From an uncultured Prevotella sp. (GTDB taxonomy: Bacteria; Bacteroidota; Bacteroidia; Bacteroidales; Bacteroidaceae), in assembly GCF_946407605.1 (NCBI RefSeq), contig NZ_CAMJOS010000015.1:23314-87313 (forward strand): 64,000 nt of DNA, given 5' to 3'. The notes beneath the pieces are model-generated. The model was not told the origin of the DNA, ran no database searches, and was given only the letters and a program-made list of their open reading frames with translations. The position numbers and the translations under genes are program-made. Positions 11,101 through 19,644 of the stretch are shown piece by piece. The first letter of the stretch is position 1. The number at the start of each line of letters is the position of its first letter.

Positions 11101-11841
11101 CACCCCACCCTCAACAAGATTAAGTTCGTGCTGATGACCGACACCAAACTGTCGGCCAAGGAGATGATGAACCAGAATATCACGATGGCTGCCGACGACT
11201 ATCTGGCCAAGCCATTTAACCTGCAGGAAGCATCGATACGATTCAACAAACTGCTCGGAATCGGTCCTGTAGAGATGGACACCAACCTCATCGAGGGTGC
11301 TGAGACACGACGCCTCGAGGAGCGCAACTCTAGCATGACCACAGCCACCGAGAGCATGGATCTTGCCACGATAGACCCCACCACCGCGGCTATCGAGGAA
11401 GACGAGATGCTCAAGGCCGTCTCGCTCCAGAACATCAAAGTGCAGGCATCCAGCCTCAATCCGCAACTTTCAACCATCGAGATGCAAGAGCAGTTCAGCA
11501 TGTCCGACACCATCGACCAGCAGCTGCTCACCAGCATTGAGCAGTATGTTCAGCAGAACATGAACCGAGGTACTATCAACCTCGACGATATGGCATCGGC
11601 TATGGGTATGAGCATGAAGCCCTTCTTCCAGAAGGTGCGCGAGATTACTGGCAAAACCCCTGCCGAGGTGGTGCGCGATCTGCGCCTCAAGCACGCCTGC
11701 ATCCTGCTGCAGCGCACCAATATCAACATGAGCGAGCTGGCCACCCACGTAGGCTTTGCCACCGGCGAGCACTTCATCAACATGTTCAAGGAACGCTTCG
11801 GCATCTCGCCATCGGAATACAGACTGAAATATCGCAAATGA
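8104..11841 (+). CDS. Degenerate hybrid two-component regulator: propeller sensor, vestigial kinase, receiver-like and AraC DNA-binding domains
   Basis: This 1245-residue inner-membrane regulator resembles HTCS proteins. The start at 8104 gives a good signal peptide (TILLALMLLLPLTASA); an in-frame ATG at 8050 lacks one. About 700 residues of two-component propeller repeats (LWVGT/IWVGT blocks) are followed by a Y_Y_Y domain, a membrane segment near 780-800 and a short HisKA-like helix. The expected His is Asp (SDELRQP, residue 834). No ATPase domain follows. In the receiver-like domain the phospho-acceptor Asp is Lys (ICKQDMP, Lys982), while the later KPF is kept. An AraC-type DNA-binding domain ends the protein. 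It should be unable to use classical phosphorelay. It follows kdsD by 41 bases and overlaps the next gene by four. Confidence 0.9.
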   Translation: MKTFKTILLALMLLLPLTASAEHLFKILDARRGLTSSQVNCIMKDSRGFMWFGTPAGLYRYDGYIFKHFQSDSQDGSSLPDSYIESIQEVNGDLWIKTNSGYCIYHPQTETFERDMRLVFSKIGMKDVPDIIYIDKHKNLWGFIPGRGAICYNTQQQLHFEFGYNSDANAIPQGNICSIGECKDGTLLVYEDGRIICCDVIPQQHIVWRNLDIAQQKLRHTKTLRIFADQMDNLWLYGQGTLFLYNKKAHLWDTHIGDKLGLQGISVDYAVNSMGGDRSGNVWLGTSRHGLVSMNVNTHEMSFVELKSMTPYSRARNNIGVQSIYVDDTDLLWVGTAKSGIAYSGQNIYKFESDILGDITALAQDSTGTIWYGTSDNGIIGFEGKLASLKVSAIACTKDGSIWVGSTQNGLTRIKDGQSKVYSAAMDSTRRVMIDDHINALTSDKMGNLWVATEGGLQVYNPRTDQFSNYTKENGKIRVNNITSLHYTKNNKMLIGTSEGIIILNISTSEMKYLTGNSTNLRKFSNNYVTQVYEDSRGLIWVGTREGVNVYNPENDMLDYLNEKNGLCNNNICGIAEDKRTNIWLTTSNGVSRIVTQRNHEDGSYNYGIHNYSHNDGLQSDEFNPGSILLKQDGEVLMGGLNGTNWVRKRSADESEGLPRVMLTQLFIGEEEILVGHSYNGNVPLPQALNESNHIGLNSDQNTFTIKFAAGNYNQSEGLQFMYQMEGLDKEWHDGDAMKHSVTFTDLSSGSYKLHVKALSAEGAVSNQERIIEIVVGKPWFLQWWMLVVYAIIIIICVYLWKRGMDQVRGLWKRKNAIIGELTRQKEEIKAASDELRQPMSRMTSIIMNLSEKETTLEEREQLNALHSQMLQVITRVSDMQMALENPEDKARKNVHKFYELNSKGEMNMPEILTDELTSEIRPYQGQLPTQKFRVVFIDSNQEFTQFIYSRLRYVYEFHPYDNIRKAATDIETMIPDLVICKQDMPDFTGSELCNNIKMHPTLNKIKFVLMTDTKLSAKEMMNQNITMAADDYLAKPFNLQEASIRFNKLLGIGPVEMDTNLIEGAETRRLEERNSSMTTATESMDLATIDPTTAAIEEDEMLKAVSLQNIKVQASSLNPQLSTIEMQEQFSMSDTIDQQLLTSIEQYVQQNMNRGTINLDDMASAMGMSMKPFFQKVREITGKTPAEVVRDLRLKHACILLQRTNINMSELATHVGFATGEHFINMFKERFGISPSEYRLKYRK

Positions 11842-13178
11842 ACGCATCTCTTCATACAAAGGCGTGGTGCGCACTTGTCGCCCTCGCCCTTACTGTGCCT
11901 ACCTCTTCTTTAGCCCATACAGTGCCCGCTGATTCTATCAGCGGGGCAACCTCCCAAATCGCAGCTCAGCCCGTCAGGTCCGATTCGCTCATTAGAAGCC
12001 AGTTAGAGGACTATGGAATTCGCTTCACCGCCAACAATAGCTGCGCCCTGCTCATGTCCGGACAGGAAAAGTTCGACGATATGTTCCAGGCCATCCGTCA
12101 GGCCCACCACAGCGTTCATCTAGAGTATTTCAATTTCCGCAACGACTCCATCGCTATGCTCCTCTTCGATATTCTCCGCGAGAAACGCCGCGAGGGTGTC
12201 GAGATAAGAGCTATGTTCGACGGTTTCGGCAACGACTCGAACAACCAACCCCTCAAGAAGCATCATCTCCAGAAACTACGTGCCGACAGCATCGACATCG
12301 TCGAGTTCGACCCCATCCGCTTCCCCTGGGTCAATCATATCTGGCCGCGCGATCATCGTAAGATTGTCGTCATCGACGGCAAGGTGGCCTATACAGGCGG
12401 CATGAATGTGGCCGACTATTACATCAAAGGCACAGAGCAGGTAGGCGCCTGGCGCGACATGCATTGCCGTCTCGAAGGTGGCGTTGTCGACGACCTGCAG
12501 CTCATTTTCGCCCGCATCTGGCAAAAGGCCACAGGCGAAGACCTCCTCTGTCAGCCCCAGTATTTCCGTTCGTATGATGCCGTAGATATGGAAGCCCTGA
12601 AGCCCGACACCACCGCTTCAGCGGGAAACAAGCTTGTTGGCATCATTAACCGCGAACCCCACACCACCAACGATGTGATGCGCTATTTCTACGTCAACGC
12701 CATCGATGATGCACAGGACTCTATCCATATCATCAACCCCTACTTCACCCTCATCCCATCGGTCAACAAAGCCATCAAGCGTGCCCTCAAACGAGGCATC
12801 AAGGTAGACATTATGCTCTCCGCCAAGAGCGACATCCCTTTGACTCCTGACTGCGCCTTCTACAACGCCCATAAGCTCATGAAGCGCGGTGCCAACGTGT
12901 GGCTCTATCAACCGGGCTTCCACCACTCTAAAATCATGATGGTCGATGGTCGTTTCTGCACCGTTGGCAGCACCAATCTCGATGCCCGCAGCATGCGTTT
13001 CGACTACGAGGAGAATGCCGTCATCATCGACAGCTGCACAACTCGCGAACTCGATGATATGTTTGAGCGCGACAAGCACGAGAGCGTCTATCTCACGCCT
13101 GAAACATGGAAGCAATTCCGCACACCCTGGCAACGTTTCCGTGGTTGGTTTGCCCATTTGCTCCGTCCCTTCCTGTAA
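11838..13178 (+). CDS. Secreted phospholipase D family protein, cardiolipin synthase-like
   Basis: Protein of 446 residues with two HKD catalytic motifs: HRKIVVID (His173) followed by GKVAYTGGMN, and HSKIMMVD (His363) followed by GRFCTVGSTNLDARS. This is the arrangement of bacterial cardiolipin synthases, which join two phosphatidylglycerols. Typical Cls proteins start with two membrane helices. This one instead starts with a cleavable-looking signal peptide (AWCALVALALTVPTSSLA), which places catalysis in the periplasm or outer envelope. It overlaps the upstream regulator by four bases (ATGA) and so belongs to its transcript. A substrate other than phosphatidylglycerol is possible. Confidence 0.85.
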   Translation: MNASLHTKAWCALVALALTVPTSSLAHTVPADSISGATSQIAAQPVRSDSLIRSQLEDYGIRFTANNSCALLMSGQEKFDDMFQAIRQAHHSVHLEYFNFRNDSIAMLLFDILREKRREGVEIRAMFDGFGNDSNNQPLKKHHLQKLRADSIDIVEFDPIRFPWVNHIWPRDHRKIVVIDGKVAYTGGMNVADYYIKGTEQVGAWRDMHCRLEGGVVDDLQLIFARIWQKATGEDLLCQPQYFRSYDAVDMEALKPDTTASAGNKLVGIINREPHTTNDVMRYFYVNAIDDAQDSIHIINPYFTLIPSVNKAIKRALKRGIKVDIMLSAKSDIPLTPDCAFYNAHKLMKRGANVWLYQPGFHHSKIMMVDGRFCTVGSTNLDARSMRFDYEENAVIIDSCTTRELDDMFERDKHESVYLTPETWKQFRTPWQRFRGWFAHLLRPFL

Positions 13179-13219
13179 TAATCAACAAAAAGCATTCCGA
13201 TAATCCGATTAACAAAACT

Positions 13220-13259
13220 GACAGTATTGCCTGTGCCCTCATCGGCACAGGATACTGTC
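13220..13259. terminator. Strong hairpin after the cardiolipin-synthase-like gene
   Basis: GACAGTAT and CCTGTGCC on the left pair with GGCACAGG and ATACTGTC on the right around a six-base loop, with a two-base bulge. On the - strand the stem is followed by AGTTTTGTT. On the + strand the following bases are not U-rich. It may end the gene upstream, or end a leftward transcript from the promoter-like site at 13325-13332. Confidence 0.55.
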
Positions 13260-13318
13260 TGATCAATAACAATAAACCAAGATACTAACCTATCAATATT
13301 TCTTAGGCTTCAGAAATA
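13220..13318 (-). ncRNA. Candidate small RNA reading toward the cardiolipin-synthase-like gene
   Basis: A - strand -7 element TACCTTTG (CAAAGGTA at 13325-13332) is followed directly by a nine-base-pair hairpin (13295-13303 with 13312-13320). About 60 bases later comes the strong hairpin at 13220-13259 with a T-rich follow-up. No reading frame fits between them. No convincing -33 TTTG was found, so the promoter call is weak. The rest of the 300-base gap up to 13425 shows nothing further. Confidence 0.3.
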
Positions 13319-13425
13319 TTGGTGCAAAGGTAGTCAATAAGAGGAAAGGATGTTTCTTACTACGTCTCATAGGGATATTGTCTGTTACCATGGGACAAAA
13401 CAAGGTTGAAAAAGGGACAAATGCA

Positions 13426-13460
13426 AAAAAGCCTGTTTGCGGAGTACAGACAGGCTTTTT
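13426..13460. terminator. Bidirectional terminator after the HTCS gene
   Basis: AAAAAGCCTGT and ACAGGCTTTTT form a perfect stem with A-tract and T-tract flanks, so it can act in both directions. It lies 18 bases past the - strand HTCS stop codon. Confidence 0.85.
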
Positions 13461-13478
13461 GGGGATATGTGTGGGCCT

Positions 13479-16400
13479 TTATTGATGCTGTTTTATATAC
13501 TCTGTGGGCGACATGCCGAAATGTTTCTTAAACACGGTGGAGAAGGTGCTGATGTAGGAGAAACCAACAGAATAAGCCACCTGCGAGATATTCTGCTTCT
13601 GCTCGGTGAGCAAGCGTGCTGCCTGCTCCATGCGCACGTTCTGGATGAAGTCGCTGATGGGCAGTCCGGTGAGCTCCTTCATCTTGCGATGCAGATGCGA
13701 GCGGCTGATGCCCACCTCCTGACAGATGAGCTGCGAGTCAAGCTGGTCGTCGCTGAAATGGTCGTTGATGCACTTCATAATACGCTCCAGCAGCAGTTCG
13801 TCGCTACCTTTTATCTCAACATTATCAATATAGTCTTCAGGACGCTTGGCTTTAGAGTACTTGCCCTCAAGGAGTCGGTTACGGTCGATGATATTATCGA
13901 TGGTGAGACGCAGCTCCGACAGGTTGAAGGGCTTGGTGAGATAAGCGTCAGCACCTTTCTCCAGACCTTCGAGACGGTTACCCACATCGGTCTTAGAGGT
14001 AAGCATGATGACGGGGATGTGACTGACATTGGGGTTGGTTTTGATAAGACGAAGCATTGTGAAACCGTCCATCTCAGGCATCATTACGTCGCTGACCACC
14101 AGAGAATAGGCGTTCACGGCATTAGCCTCGTCCTGCTTGGACAGCAGCTCTTTGAGGCCCTCACGACCATTACTGCAAATGGTGATGTGATAATAAGCCG
14201 ACAACTCCTGGCCAATGTAGCGAGCCAGCTCCTCGTCGTCGTCAACAATAAGCACACGGTGGTTAGACTTAGGCTTAGAGGTATTGGCCAGACTGACGGT
14301 GCCGGGCTTCTCAGCCATATTATCAAACTCGTCGGCAGCCAGATGGGCCTTACCCTGAGGCAGGCGCACAGAGAACACGCTGCCCTGCGGACCGTCTGTA
14401 CGGTTGTGGGCAGAGATGGTACCATGATGCATATCGACTATCATCTTACATAGGTTCAGGCCGATGCCCGTACCTTCGACATGCGATGATTTGGCACTCT
14501 TGCCTTGATAGAAACGATCGAAGAGGTGCTTCAGCGTGTCTTCACGCATGCCTGTACCATTATCAGTAACGGTGAGCTCTACATAGTCACGCAGCGGTCC
14601 GCGAGCCTTATCGTCATGACCTGTGGTGAGTGCCACATCGATATTGCCCTGGTCGAAACTGTACTTAAACGCGTTGGAAAGCAGGTTTGACACCACCTTA
14701 TCGAACTGCACGCGGTCAATCCACGCCTTCACCGGCTCCTCTGGGGCGCTGAAGGTAAAGCTGATATTGCGCTGCTGAGCATTGAACTCGAAGAAGGTGC
14801 AGATGTCTTTCACAAACTTCGACATATCAGTCTCGCGGCATTGTAGGCGCATCTGCTGCTTGTCTATCTTACGGATATCGAGAATCTGGTTCACCAGGTT
14901 CATGATGCGGTGAGCGTTGCTGTCGATGACCTGCAGCGAAGGCTGAAGAACAGAAGTGTTATATGACTGAATATCTTCAGGAGTCTTTAATTTCTCAATA
15001 TCATGATTCTTCAACTTCTCGATGGGCGACATGATGAGTGTCAGTGGAGAGCGGATGTCGTGAGTGGCATTGATAAGGAACTTCATCTTGTCCTCGTCGA
15101 GCTGCTGGCGCAGATTACGACGCCATACCCACCCTACCAAACCAACGAGGCCCAGCAGTATAGAGATATAAATAATGTACGCGAGTGAAGAGCGATACCA
15201 AGGGGCGGCGATAGTGATGAAGAACGTGCGCGAGGGCGAGGCGGTTCCCGACACGATGGCCCTAACTTCCAGATGATAGTCCCCGCTGGGCAGGTGGTTG
15301 AAACTGATGGTGTTCTGTCCCTCGCTGTTGCGCATCCACTCGCCATTACTGTCCATACGGTATTCAAACACGGTGTTGGCAGCATCGAGGAAGTTCATCA
15401 GCGAGAACTGCAGCGAGATGACGTTGTCGATATAAGGTAGCGTGAAGTGGTCGTTCTCGGCATAGGTGCTCACCTGCTGTCCGCCCCACGACATGTTGGT
15501 CAGTCGGATCTCGCCCAGTTCGTTGACCACATCCTGCACCTGATGAGGTTGGAAGACAGTAATGCCGTCGCTAGTGGGGAAATAGATGATGTTGTCCTCA
15601 GCATCGTAGAGGCCTGCCTGCGCCACATATTCCTTCACCGCCAGTCCCGAGCCGCTGATATAGCTAATCCATTTCTGGTCAGACTCGCGATAGTGCCAGA
15701 TACCCATCGATGTAGAGCACCAGATGTCACCGTCCTGGTCTTGCACAATATAGGCTATGTTGATGCCTTTGAGCGATTCCGAGTGAGGCAGAATCTCCAG
15801 AGTGCCAGTACTTCTGCGCCAAATGTAGATGCCCTCGATGGTACCTATGAGCATATCTCCCTGTTTCGTCTCACACAAACACTCGCAGCGATTGCCTTCA
15901 AGCAGAGACTCCCACCCAAAGGGTTTAAAACTGCCTGTGACATCGTCGTAGCAGCATACACCGTTAGAGGTGGCCATCCACAAACGTCCATTACGGTCGG
16001 TAGTCATCGCCATCACCCAGTTGTTAAGTAGTCGGCCTGTGGTGGTATTAAGGCTGTCGGTCTGGGCAAACAAGCGTGTCTGTCCAGTCTTCTGGTCGTA
16101 GCGCATCATGCCCTTGCCAAAAACCGAGAAATAGAGGTGACCTTGTCCGTCGTCGGCCATCACATTAAACTTCTCTGACATGAATTCCACAATCTGGTGA
16201 GTATGGCCTGTCAGCGGGTCATATTCGTAAACACGACTACCAGTGCCCAGATAATAGTTGCCCTGACGGTCGCGCTCTATAAACTCCACATCCTTCGGCG
16301 AGGCAGGGTTGGCCACCAACTGGCCCTCGGCATTGAAGCCAAAGACGCCCTCGTTCTGAACAGTACACCAGACGATGCCGCCATCGCCTTTGCATACAGA

Positions 16401-17429
16401 CGAGACATAGCTACCGATATCCTTTTTCTGAATTGAGAAGCTCCAAGTGGTAAACTGGGCCTTGCGGCTTGGCAGCAACAATAGTCCCTTATGATGACAA
16501 CTTAACCAGATATTGCCCTGGCGGTCTTCCATAATGTTGCGGATATTGCTGGTAGACATGTTGATGCCTGGCACGTTGACCACATAACGCTGCACCTTTC
16601 GTGAGCCGCGTGGAATCCAAAGCAGACCATTGCCGCGAGTGCCTATATAGACATTGCCCTGATGGTCGCGCATAGCCGACCAGAACTGCATCTGCGATGA
16701 GGGCAGCTCCGATAGGTCGAAATAGTCTGACAAGAAGTTGCCATTGTCATAGACTATCAGGGCGTCGCGCGTCAGCATCAGAATCTTACCTTCTATATCG
16801 ACATAAGCCGTAGGCGTTTCGCTCAGCATTGTAAACATCTCCGGACGCTTGTCGGGCTTTTTCACGCTGAAGCCAGAGAAGGCGCTATGCCACAGGCCGC
16901 CGTCGGAATCAAGGAGCAGGCGTCCGAAATAATTATCATCGTCGGTGGCCTTATAGCTGTCCTGAGGCGTCAACGTACGTTCCTCTACATTGATACTAAA
17001 CAGGCCGTAGCCTGCTGTACCCACCAGTACCTTGCCGTCAGGCAGTTGACAGATGTCGCTCACACGAGGACGCCGATTCTCTGGAAAGGAGTATGTCAGG
17101 AACCGGTCGGTCATATAGTCATAACGCTGAAGGCCCGTATTGGTACCTACCCACAAGTTGCCCTTGCTGTCGCAAAACACCTTGCTGATGATGTTGAACA
17201 TCAGCGACGTAGAGTCCTGAGGATTGTTTTTATAAACGGTGAAGGTGTAACCGTCGAAACGGTTCAAGCCATACTCTGTACCTATCCAGATATAGCCCGT
17301 TTTATCCTGACAGATACTTGTGACAATGGTACTCGACAGCTTGTCGCTGGTGAAATACAGACCACTCTGAGCCATCAGGGAGGTAGTCGTTATACAGAGT
17401 AGAAATGCAAAAGCAATTATTTTCTTCAT
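13479..17429 (-). CDS. Hybrid two-component system sensor/regulator (HTCS), complete
   Basis: A 1316-residue membrane regulator with signal peptide (IIAFAFLLCITTTSLMA), two-component propeller repeats, a Y_Y_Y domain and a membrane helix near residue 760. A canonical HisKA box follows (NATHDIRSPLTLI, phospho-His790), then an HATPase_c domain with N, G1 and G2 boxes (NLLSNAFKYS, DNGTGM, GTGIGLNL). The receiver domain has its phospho-acceptor at Asp1114 (VVSDVMMPE), and a C-terminal AraC domain ends PTEYIKQHQ. Such proteins usually sense a glycan fragment in the periplasm and switch on polysaccharide-use genes. No SusC/SusD pair is in the window, so the ligand is unknown. It is the last gene of a three-gene operon. 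Confidence 0.95.
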   Translation of the reverse strand: MKKIIAFAFLLCITTTSLMAQSGLYFTSDKLSSTIVTSICQDKTGYIWIGTEYGLNRFDGYTFTVYKNNPQDSTSLMFNIISKVFCDSKGNLWVGTNTGLQRYDYMTDRFLTYSFPENRRPRVSDICQLPDGKVLVGTAGYGLFSINVEERTLTPQDSYKATDDDNYFGRLLLDSDGGLWHSAFSGFSVKKPDKRPEMFTMLSETPTAYVDIEGKILMLTRDALIVYDNGNFLSDYFDLSELPSSQMQFWSAMRDHQGNVYIGTRGNGLLWIPRGSRKVQRYVVNVPGINMSTSNIRNIMEDRQGNIWLSCHHKGLLLLPSRKAQFTTWSFSIQKKDIGSYVSSVCKGDGGIVWCTVQNEGVFGFNAEGQLVANPASPKDVEFIERDRQGNYYLGTGSRVYEYDPLTGHTHQIVEFMSEKFNVMADDGQGHLYFSVFGKGMMRYDQKTGQTRLFAQTDSLNTTTGRLLNNWVMAMTTDRNGRLWMATSNGVCCYDDVTGSFKPFGWESLLEGNRCECLCETKQGDMLIGTIEGIYIWRRSTGTLEILPHSESLKGINIAYIVQDQDGDIWCSTSMGIWHYRESDQKWISYISGSGLAVKEYVAQAGLYDAEDNIIYFPTSDGITVFQPHQVQDVVNELGEIRLTNMSWGGQQVSTYAENDHFTLPYIDNVISLQFSLMNFLDAANTVFEYRMDSNGEWMRNSEGQNTISFNHLPSGDYHLEVRAIVSGTASPSRTFFITIAAPWYRSSLAYIIYISILLGLVGLVGWVWRRNLRQQLDEDKMKFLINATHDIRSPLTLIMSPIEKLKNHDIEKLKTPEDIQSYNTSVLQPSLQVIDSNAHRIMNLVNQILDIRKIDKQQMRLQCRETDMSKFVKDICTFFEFNAQQRNISFTFSAPEEPVKAWIDRVQFDKVVSNLLSNAFKYSFDQGNIDVALTTGHDDKARGPLRDYVELTVTDNGTGMREDTLKHLFDRFYQGKSAKSSHVEGTGIGLNLCKMIVDMHHGTISAHNRTDGPQGSVFSVRLPQGKAHLAADEFDNMAEKPGTVSLANTSKPKSNHRVLIVDDDEELARYIGQELSAYYHITICSNGREGLKELLSKQDEANAVNAYSLVVSDVMMPEMDGFTMLRLIKTNPNVSHIPVIMLTSKTDVGNRLEGLEKGADAYLTKPFNLSELRLTIDNIIDRNRLLEGKYSKAKRPEDYIDNVEIKGSDELLLERIMKCINDHFSDDQLDSQLICQEVGISRSHLHRKMKELTGLPISDFIQNVRMEQAARLLTEQKQNISQVAYSVGFSYISTFSTVFKKHFGMSPTEYIKQHQ

Positions 17430-17439
17430 AATACTTCAA

Positions 17440-19638
17440 TTAATGTGCTATGGCATTGAGCATCAGCTGAATCTCCACATCGTTAATCTGGTGTTGAAGC
17501 AGCAGGTCGTGTTCAGTCACCATAAACTCCGTCTCCATGTTGAAATGTTCATCGTCCTTTGCCATCATGAACTGCTGGAAGGCAATGACGGCATTGGCAA
17601 TATCGCCAGAAAACCACAGGCAGTAGCCGTAGTCGAGGAGATCGACAGGTACAGGATGTTCTACAGCCAATAGCTGCGTATAGAGTTTCTGAGCCTGTTC
17701 AAGCTTGTTCTGAAGGGTGAGCACCCAGGCCAACGCACGGTTCACCTGCGTATCGTCAGCATACAGATAATTCAGCTTATACAAATATTTCTCTGCCTCT
17801 TCGTATCGATTCAGGTTACTCAGGCAGATGGCCAAGTTCAACGTATAGTTTCGGCTGTCGGGTTGCATCTCCAACAGCTGTTGATAGACATCGGCAGCCG
17901 TCTGGTAACGACCCGCGCCGAATGACACACGGGCAAAAGCCGCCATCGCCTTATGGTCATCAGGCTTCATATCCATCGCCTTGCGATACATCTCCATGCA
18001 TGTAGCAATAGGACTGTATGGCAGATGTTGCAGCATGCTGCCTGTCACCATATAATACTGATAATCCCAGCAACGTTCAGGAACATGGGCTATCACCTTC
18101 TCCACATCCTCGTAGTGATGACGTTTCATCAGAAACGAGGCTATCTGCATCAGACGGTCTTCCATCGGCGTACCGTCAAAGAGGCTGCTAGCAAGGAAGA
18201 GATACCGCTCGCGCTTGTCAAAAGGAACAAGAAACTCCCTTCGCATGGAGAACAGCCGATAGAAACGATACATGTCCTGCAGATAGAGGCGGCGAGCCAA
18301 CGCTGGTGAATGACGGTCTTCGGCATTTTCACTCTCGGACAAGAACATAAACGACGCCTCACCGTCTTCTATCATCTTCAATATAGTCTCTGGCAAATGG
18401 TTCTGCACCTTCTCAAACGTCAGTGTAAACGAGTATTTGTCGCTGTCGCACAGATTCTCCATCTGGATAATCATACTAAGCATACGGCGGCTCTTAAACT
18501 TCTGCCATATTGGACTGATAAGCGGATGTCTGGGCATGAAAGGTGCAAACCAGTTAGAGACATCGTTGAAGAAAGGATAACGCTTCATCTGCGAGAATCC
18601 GCTGAAGTAGATATCCGTACCTTGCTTCTGCATGTCGTGCATGCGTTTCATGCCTTCTTCCACCTGTTCCATACTACGCTCAGCCTCCTCCGGATGAAGT
18701 ATATCCTCCAACGTGTCTTCATCCATTTCCAACAGTCCATGTTGCTTCATCTGAAGACGGCCGGCATTGATGATTCCAGGCATTATCTCTTCATCTATCT
18801 TCTTACGGTCGCTTTCAGTATCAATGCAATAAAATATCTGCATCTGCAACTCAGTCAACTCGTTACAGCATGTTTCATCCTGACAAATCTGACGTATTAT
18901 CTGACTCATCTCAGGATAGAGCCTACACTTGCTGTCGTCCATCACCAGCGCCCAACCTACAAGTGCGCGCTGTCGCAGTCTGACATCCGTGGTCTTTCGA
19001 TAAACGTCTGTCAGCACCTTGAACTTATTGAAGTCGAAAGCATTCATAGCCGATAGCATGATGGCACTCACAATCATCAGTTGGTCGTTGATGTCGATTG
19101 TGGGTGACAGGAGGATATCCGAGAAAGCGTCATAAAGCAACTCGTTCCACAGGCGTGAGGTCAGGATATAATCAAAGAGGTCTTGAATCAGCTGCTGATG
19201 CTGCTTGTCCAGCTCATCCTGCTTGGCCTGGCGGGTATGCTCCGGCTCAAGACCCAGCATGGCCGAATCGGCAACATATGCTTCAAGCTGACTCTTCACC
19301 GACGATAGCGACCAGTCACGGCGTATCTGTCTAGGACGCTGATAAACGCCCATCATATAGGCGCTGGACCGCAGTTGCTCATGAATCAGCACATTGGTGG
19401 TAAGCATATAGATACGATGCAACAGCTGATTGTACACCTGAAGGCGCTGAGGATCGTCGAACCCCCGCTGCCAGTAGTCTGACATCAGCTGATAGTCGTT
19501 CTTGATAGCCACCAACTTCTCCATATCACTCTGCTTAGGGTTCGACAGCAGGAGATTCTCCAACGCATCGATACTGCTGCCTAGGCGACACTGGCAGATA
19601 TCTAAGATGATTTGATTCAGTAGCTCGGTTCTCTGCAT
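17440..19638 (-). CDS. Tetratricopeptide-repeat protein of unknown function
   Basis: A 732-residue protein with no signal peptide or membrane segment, hence probably cytoplasmic. The C-terminal third (about residues 520-700) carries clear TPR units, for example MKPDDHKAMAAFARVSFGAGRY, MQPDSRNYTLNLAICLSNLNRY and ALAWVLTLQNKLEQAQKLY, read in pieces. The N-terminal two thirds is helical and not recognised. It lies 6 bases after the lipoprotein gene and 10 bases before the HTCS gene, so it is operonic with both. A scaffold role in that signalling unit is only inference. Confidence 0.75.
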   Translation of the reverse strand: MQRTELLNQIILDICQCRLGSSIDALENLLLSNPKQSDMEKLVAIKNDYQLMSDYWQRGFDDPQRLQVYNQLLHRIYMLTTNVLIHEQLRSSAYMMGVYQRPRQIRRDWSLSSVKSQLEAYVADSAMLGLEPEHTRQAKQDELDKQHQQLIQDLFDYILTSRLWNELLYDAFSDILLSPTIDINDQLMIVSAIMLSAMNAFDFNKFKVLTDVYRKTTDVRLRQRALVGWALVMDDSKCRLYPEMSQIIRQICQDETCCNELTELQMQIFYCIDTESDRKKIDEEIMPGIINAGRLQMKQHGLLEMDEDTLEDILHPEEAERSMEQVEEGMKRMHDMQKQGTDIYFSGFSQMKRYPFFNDVSNWFAPFMPRHPLISPIWQKFKSRRMLSMIIQMENLCDSDKYSFTLTFEKVQNHLPETILKMIEDGEASFMFLSESENAEDRHSPALARRLYLQDMYRFYRLFSMRREFLVPFDKRERYLFLASSLFDGTPMEDRLMQIASFLMKRHHYEDVEKVIAHVPERCWDYQYYMVTGSMLQHLPYSPIATCMEMYRKAMDMKPDDHKAMAAFARVSFGAGRYQTAADVYQQLLEMQPDSRNYTLNLAICLSNLNRYEEAEKYLYKLNYLYADDTQVNRALAWVLTLQNKLEQAQKLYTQLLAVEHPVPVDLLDYGYCLWFSGDIANAVIAFQQFMMAKDDEHFNMETEFMVTEHDLLLQHQINDVEIQLMLNAIAH

Positions 19639-19644
19639 AGACTA

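Noticed and set aside
13437..14453. A 338-residue + strand frame opposite the HTCS receiver and AraC domains
   Set aside because: The - strand encodes canonical HATPase, receiver and AraC motifs; the + frame has none.
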